DNA from: FEN-33 sp963768775
GTDB lineage: Archaea > Thermoplasmatota > Thermoplasmata > Methanomassiliicoccales > UBA472
Direction of reading: 5' to 3'
Length of the DNA: 64,000 nt
Assembly: GCA_963768775.1 (NCBI GenBank)
Contig: CAVYIY010000008.1
Span: forward strand, 613,965 to 677,964
The position numbers were made by a program, and so were the translations under genes. The notes below the pieces were generated by a model. That model had not been told where the DNA came from. It searched no databases and worked only from the letters and a program-made list of their open reading frames with translations. This document shows positions 59,499-64,000 of the stretch, in pieces (the stretch's first letter is position 1; each line of letters opens with the position of its first letter).

Positions 59499-59727
59499 GA
59501 TGAAACTGTTAGCAATAACCTCAATTTTATTATTTATATTAATCTCTTCCGTGCTGGTTTCAGGGTGTCAGACTGTTCAACCCTGGGAACGGGAGCGGCT
59601 GTCAAATCCAAATATGATTTTTGATGATGACCCTGTACTTAAAGGGATAGAAAACCATTTTCTCTATATCAGGGAAGGTTCAGAAGGCGGCGATGGAGCT
59701 CAAAGCGGAGGATGCGGTTGTGGATAA
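59491..59727 (+). CDS. DUF4266 lipoprotein
   Basis: A 78-residue lipoprotein: signal LFILISSVLVSGC (lipobox VSGC), then QPWERERLSNPNMIFDDDP, the conserved DUF4266 core, and a Gly/Cys-rich end GGDGAQSGGCGCG. The C-terminal cysteines may bind metal or be oxidised. The family is repeatedly found beside DUF3570 and ApbE genes; its function is unknown. It overlaps both neighbours slightly, showing tight coupling. Confidence 0.85.
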   Translation: MNKMKLLAITSILLFILISSVLVSGCQTVQPWERERLSNPNMIFDDDPVLKGIENHFLYIREGSEGGDGAQSGGCGCG

Positions 59728-60887
59728 TAATAAATATGTTTTCATACCTTTATTTATTTTTATCTTTCTGAGCTTTCTTAATGTTCCTTTATTATTCTCA
59801 CAGGATGTACCCGAAGACGAGCTTGACGTAAATATCAGCACCTACTTTGATAATTTCAGGGTTAATGTTGTTTACCCGTCCGTAAAGCTGACAAAAAAAC
59901 TCGGTAACTCAACCAGTATTTACGGCAGATACCTTGCTGATATTATAAGTGCTGCTTCCATGAAGAGCACATTTCAGGTTGATGGGATTACGTCTGCAAC
60001 CACAAAAAAAATAGGCGGCGGGGATAATACGCCTGACGAGCTCAGGAACGAATTCGGTTTCGGGCTAAGCCAAAAGATATTTTCCGGACTTTTCTCGCTG
60101 GCAACAAGCTACAGCATAGAACACGATTATTCCTCTAAAACACTTGCCGTAGACATATCATACCCGTTCGCAAAAAAGAATACCGAGATAAAAGTCGGAT
60201 TCCTCGGCAGCTTTGACAAGGTTTTTCCGCAGATAAGAACGTGGACTAGGGACAGGAACACACTATCATTTAATTCCACTTTAACCCAGATACTGGGTAA
60301 ATATATCATAGCACAGCTGGATGGTTCCTATATCTCATCAAGGGGCTTTCAACTGGACGGGTACCAGGTTGTTCATGTGATTACCGGGGATTCACTTCAT
60401 ACATTAGAGCCGATTGAGCCGGATGTTAGAATAAGGCGCGCTCTTGGAATACGAACGAATTTTTCACTCTCAAAATCAACTACACTGCTTCTGGGATACC
60501 GTTATTACTGGGATACATGGGATGTAAAATCACATACTGTGACAACCACGTTAAGCAGGATGTTTAACAAAAATTATTCACTTTCCTGTAGAGCTAAGAA
60601 ATTATTTTCAATCAAGAGCATATTTCTTTAAACCTACGTATACACAGATAGAACAGTACATGACCGTTGACAGCTATCTTAACTCGGGGTATTCAAATGA
60701 AATTTCATTAAACCTGACAATAAACGGAAGCAAGAAATTCGATTTCCCGCTATTGAACAATGATAACATCCAGTTCAACGGTACAGTGGGTTTTTATCAC
60801 CGTTATACCGATTCCCCTGACTGGTTCAGCCGTTACATGCATTTATATGCATATTTATTTAATATTGGAATACGTTACTTTTTATAA
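59720..60887 (+). CDS. DUF3570 outer-membrane barrel-like protein with flavinylation-like motifs, frameshifted
   Basis: GGAGG (59,707-59,711) supports a GTG start at 59,720 overlapping the DUF4266 stop. A signal segment ends at LLFSQDV; the remainder is rich in alternating beta strands with aromatic ends (NIGIRYFL), as in an outer-membrane barrel. The frame changes near 60,600 (continues YFFKPTYTQIEQYMTVDSYLN) and it ends FNIGIRYFL at 60,887 (389 residues). Early in the mature protein come D-x-I-S-A-A-S (D74) and D-G-I-T-S-A-T-T (D88-T95), which resemble the D-x2-(S/T)-(G/S)-A-T motif where ApbE attaches FMN to threonine. Confidence 0.8.
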
Positions 60888-60906
60888 GAATTATAATTTT
60901 TTTAAA

Positions 60907-61558
60907 ATGAACAGAAGAAATTTTATCAAAACCGGAACATTATTATTATCTTTACCGGCTATCGCAAAAATCACAAATTTTGGCTCACCCAGATTATTTG
61001 CGAGCGAAAAAACATCTAAAAATTTCTCAATCGAGCTGATTACGGATAATACCGAAGATGCTATTCCATTGGTTGAAAAACTGATAAATGAAAAATTTGC
61101 CTCGTCCGGACTTGTGAAGTATTCCGAATATAATATCGAAGGAGCGCAGAACAGCGATATCATTTATTTTGATAACGGAAAGCTTATCAATTATAAAACA
61201 TCAAGTGATACCGTTTCGAAGAAAATAAGAGAAATTTCGAATACTTTAAATTTTCCGAAAGTTGTGGAAAATCCGCAGAAAATCCGTTTTTCATCGATAA
61301 CACCTTCCGGAGCTGCCTCAAAATTTCTTGTTATTCATAATGGTACCATTATTGAAGAAATAGCACCTTCCGTTTCAACAAGGACTATCAATATAAAGGG
61401 AACGAACGGAAACCTGTCGCTTTTATCAAAGGATCGCAAGCTTAAGCGTTACAAAATCATCATGTAAACATAAAACATGCATTGAATCCGGCAGTATTTC
61501 AAAATCAGGCGAGTACCTGGTTTGCATTCCCAATGAAATAGTCATTATGGCAGAATAG
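60907..61558 (+). CDS. Tat-exported NusG domain II-like protein, frameshifted
   Basis: The N-terminus MNRRNFIKTGTLLLSLPAIA carries a twin-arginine signal. After ~100 residues of unknown fold comes a NusG domain II-like region (FLVIHNGTIIEEIAP, INIKGTNGNLSLL). Near 61,465 the frame shifts and continues CKHKTCIESGSISKSGEYLVCIPNEIVIMAE (quoted in part), the characteristic C-x4-C...C end of this domain, to the stop at 61,556-61,558. Export by Tat implies folding with a cofactor before transport. NusG-II proteins often neighbour ApbE and other extracytoplasmic redox proteins. Confidence 0.75.
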
Positions 61559-61560
61559 AT

Positions 61561-62587
61561 TTGAGCCTGAAACGACCAGCCTGCAGCATACTGCTGTTAA
61601 TAATACCGCTCATTATATCACCTGTCAGAGCACAGGATGTTCTGTTCGAAGTAAGCGCAACAAAATTCTTAATGGGTACAAAGTTCGATATTGTTGCCCT
61701 GCATACCAGCATAGATTCATGTAAAAGAGTAATGTATTATGCTTTTAAAGAGGTTGAGCGGATTGAGAACCTGATGAGCTCCTATAAAGCATCGAGCGAA
61801 ATATCCGATATTAATTCCCATGCAGGTGAACACCCAATCAAAGTGAGCACTGAGACGTTCTCGATTATCAGGAGATCTATAGAATATTCAAAAAAATACA
61901 ATGGTTTGTTTGACATATCCATAGGACCAATCTCAGAATTATGGGGTTTGAATTCAGGACCATCCCGTAAGCACCGTACCTCAAAAATACATAATCGATT
62001 CTTTATTAAAATTTGTAGATTACCAAAAGATTGTATTAAATGAAAACGACACAACAGTTTTCCTTCCTTATTCAAGAATGAACCTTGACCTTGGTGGAAT
62101 CGCAAAGGGATATGCTGTTGACAGGGCATCAAAAATCCTTCTCGATAGAGGAATTAAAAATTTTATGGTAAACGGAGGCGGTGACCTCTATGTCTCCGGC
62201 TTAAAGCAAGATTCATCCAAATGGGTAATAGGGATTGAACATCCCAGGGATAAAAGCAAAGTAATAGCAACGCTCGAGCTTACTAATTTTGCATTAGGCA
62301 CCAGCGGCGATTATGAAAGATTCGTTATCATAGACGGGAAAAGATACCATCACATTTTTGACCCGAGAACAGGTTACCCTGCTCCCCTCTCACAAAGCGC
62401 AAGCGCACTTGCTCCGACAACCGAAGAAGCAGTCATATTATCAAAATATCTTTTCATCATCGGGACAGAGGCATATAAGGAATATTTAAAATCTTCCGGA
62501 GTCAGGGGTGTGATTGTTGATTCCAACGGAAATATTTTCTATGATGAACGTTTGGTTAAAGAATGTAATCTGCAGCTCCAAAAATAA
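61561..62587 (+). CDS. apbE: FAD:protein FMN transferase ApbE, frameshifted
   Basis: TTG 61,561 follows the previous stop by two bases. A signal peptide (LLLIIPLIISPVRAQ) is followed by MGTKFDIVA, EVERIENLMSSYKASSEISDIN and FDISIGPISELWG. The frame shifts near 61,975-62,050; then LDLGGIAKGYAVDRAS, FMVNGGGDLYVSG, GTSGDYERFV (the catalytic threonine/aspartate region) and YHHIFDPRTGYPAP complete the enzyme (~340 residues). It transfers FMN from FAD to threonine of a target protein in the periplasm; here the obvious target is the DUF3570 protein or one further outside the window. Confidence 0.9.
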
Positions 62588-62799
62588 TTTTTAAGAACTT
62601 TAAATTTCCCCGATTATCCGAAATCAAAAACTCTGTCTAACCTATTAATAACAATAAAATTATTTTAATTTAAAAACTTTTCATTAATTAAAGTTCCAAT
62701 TCTTTAATAATTTATTTCCCGTAAACCCGCATAATTACATTGTTTAGTCAATGAATTACAATTATTTTTTAAATCATAAAAATTAAATCATTTACCATC

Positions 62800-64000
62800 A
62801 TGAATAAATTCATACCTTATTTATTATTACCTCTCTTTTTTTTATGTTACTCATTTATTCCGTTAAGCGATTCAGGGAATGCATCCATAAACAACATCAT
62901 GGTGCAATTTATCACAACAAATGCTTACGGAAATAACCTGTACATAGATAATTTTTCAATCGGCAACCAGTTCAATTATGATATTGCCGCAATTTCAATA
63001 AACAATGTTGCCAAAGATACCAACTATTCGTTGTACGGCAGCGGGTCTTTTTCCCTTACGCCGAAAGTTTCTTTCACGAATGCCGGGAAAACAAATATTT
63101 CCACCCCTTTCAATGTATCGATGCAGATTAGCCCGGGAAGCTATATTTGCACAAAGCAAATAACTTCACTAAGCATTGGTCAATCTGTTGAGGTGACTTT
63201 CGATAACTGGACGGTTACACCTTCAACCGGCTACAACCTGAAAACATTTTCTTCCTTATCAAACGATGAGAACAGGGCAAATGACACGATTAATCAGTAT
63301 ACACTTTACCTGCCGGGAACTACGGAGAAATGTATTGTTCGAAGCATATACAAATTCCTCATGTGGGCCATGCGCAGAAAACAATCCCGTATCTTGATGC
63401 TTTTATAGCCGGTCATTTTGATACACTGGTGGCAATTAAATATCATACATGGTGGCCCGGTTCGGGTGACCCCATGTACCAGTTCAATATTACACAGAAC
63501 ACTTGGAGGACAAATTATTATAGTGTCAATGCTGTACCTGACCTTAACGTGGACGGTACATACCTGCACGTGTTCCCTTATTCACCTGAATCTCAGCTGT
63601 CAACTCCATATTATGCACGTCTTGGTAAAGGCTCTCCGCTCGGGCTCACTGTTGTCGATTCACGAATAGCAGGTGATTCGGTTAAAGCGGATATAACACT
63701 GAATATTTATTCGCCTTTAAGCGCCGGGGACTACAGAATGAGACTAAATGCAGTTGAAAGAAAAATACATTATTCATCTCCTCCGGGCTCAAACGGGGAA
63801 ACCGATTTCTTCGATGTGTTCAGAAAATTTTATCCCGATTCTACCGCGGGAATTCCAATCCCGACAACGACCGGTACATATAACTATACAATTAAATACA
63901 AACATGATGCCGCGTGGATAGATTCTATGATTTACAGCGCAGTATATGTACAGAATGAAATAAACAAAGAAATAATCAACTGTGCCAAGTCAAGACATTA
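62800..64000 (+). CDS. Secreted Omp28-like protein with thioredoxin-like motif, 3' partial and frameshifted
   Basis: A signal peptide (MNKFIPYLLLPLFFLCYSFIPLS) precedes a region of beta-sandwich character. A frame change near 63,340 leads to NSSCGPCAENNP, the CxxC-containing block typical of Ignavibacteria secreted proteins, then YHTWWPGSGDPMYQFN and VNAVPDLNVDGTYL (cis-proline-like). The frame stays open to base 64,000, so the C-terminus, probably with a type IX sorting signal, lies outside. The role may be thiol oxidoreduction or adhesion; this cannot be decided from sequence. Confidence 0.72.

Overview
The window reads as three pieces of DNA from three different organisms joined end to end. 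Positions 1 to about 38,361 are archaeal, most likely a methanogen-related member of Thermoplasmatota such as Methanomassiliicoccales (inference from coenzyme M genes, an archaeal rubredoxin-GltB protein, TrmB and DtxR-type regulators, and Wood-Ljungdahl genes). Positions about 38,362-41,550 are very AT-rich and Clostridia-like. From about 41,600 to the end the genes look like Ignavibacteria/Bacteroidota. Genes are cut at both joints (an amidohydrolase, then a MazG-like protein), so a chimeric assembly or scaffold is more likely than recent transfer. All three pieces carry many single-base frameshifts in otherwise well conserved genes, which points to uncorrected indel errors; I give one span per gene and say where the frame breaks.

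Archaeal part. 1-9.5 kb: pyruvate carboxylase subunit B and a separate biotin carrier, a DUF1028 protein on the other strand, then a carbonyl-branch operon: a very large fusion of a CooS-like CO dehydrogenase domain to a complete bacterial-type acetyl-CoA synthase, followed by the small and large corrinoid iron-sulfur protein subunits. The CooS-like half has lost the B/D-cluster cysteines and two of six C-cluster ligands, while the A-cluster cysteines of the ACS half are all present. 9.8-15.5 kb: a coenzyme M locus with cysteate synthase, an orphan ABC ATPase, a CobW/HypB-like GTPase, a 4Fe-4S protein, ComD, ComE and, convergent, a DUF39/marker-16 (ComF-type) protein. The ATPase-GTPase-FeS trio is the best candidate for an undescribed maturation system. 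15.8-20 kb: an AT-richer integrated element with a tyrosine recombinase, rolling-circle Rep, a HEPN-like protein and a tRNA-3'-end-like scar. 20.2-38.4 kb: MMPL exporter with divergent TrmB regulator, a methyltransferase, cobyric acid synthase, a cluster of hairpins built from one 9-base motif, FeoB with a DtxR-type regulator and its palindromic operators, small membrane and zinc proteins, rubredoxin-GltB, a UreI/AmiS channel and the truncated amidohydrolase.

Clostridial part: a GNAT acetyltransferase, two overlapping AAA/STAND-like ATPase genes and a MazG-like fragment.

Ignavibacteria-like part: an ArgD-type aminotransferase, a huge broken REC-GAF-PAS histidine kinase, prolyl oligopeptidase, a sphingolipid-desaturase-like protein, a PEP-mutase-like enzyme, tRNA-Asp, a DUF4256 remnant, DinB, GlnRS, a LuxR-type response regulator, and an extracytoplasmic redox operon (small c-type cytochrome, TlpA thioredoxin, DUF4266 lipoprotein, DUF3570 barrel, Tat/NusG-II protein, ApbE flavin transferase). 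The DUF3570 protein carries motifs that resemble ApbE flavinylation sites. The last gene is a secreted Omp28-like protein that runs off the end.
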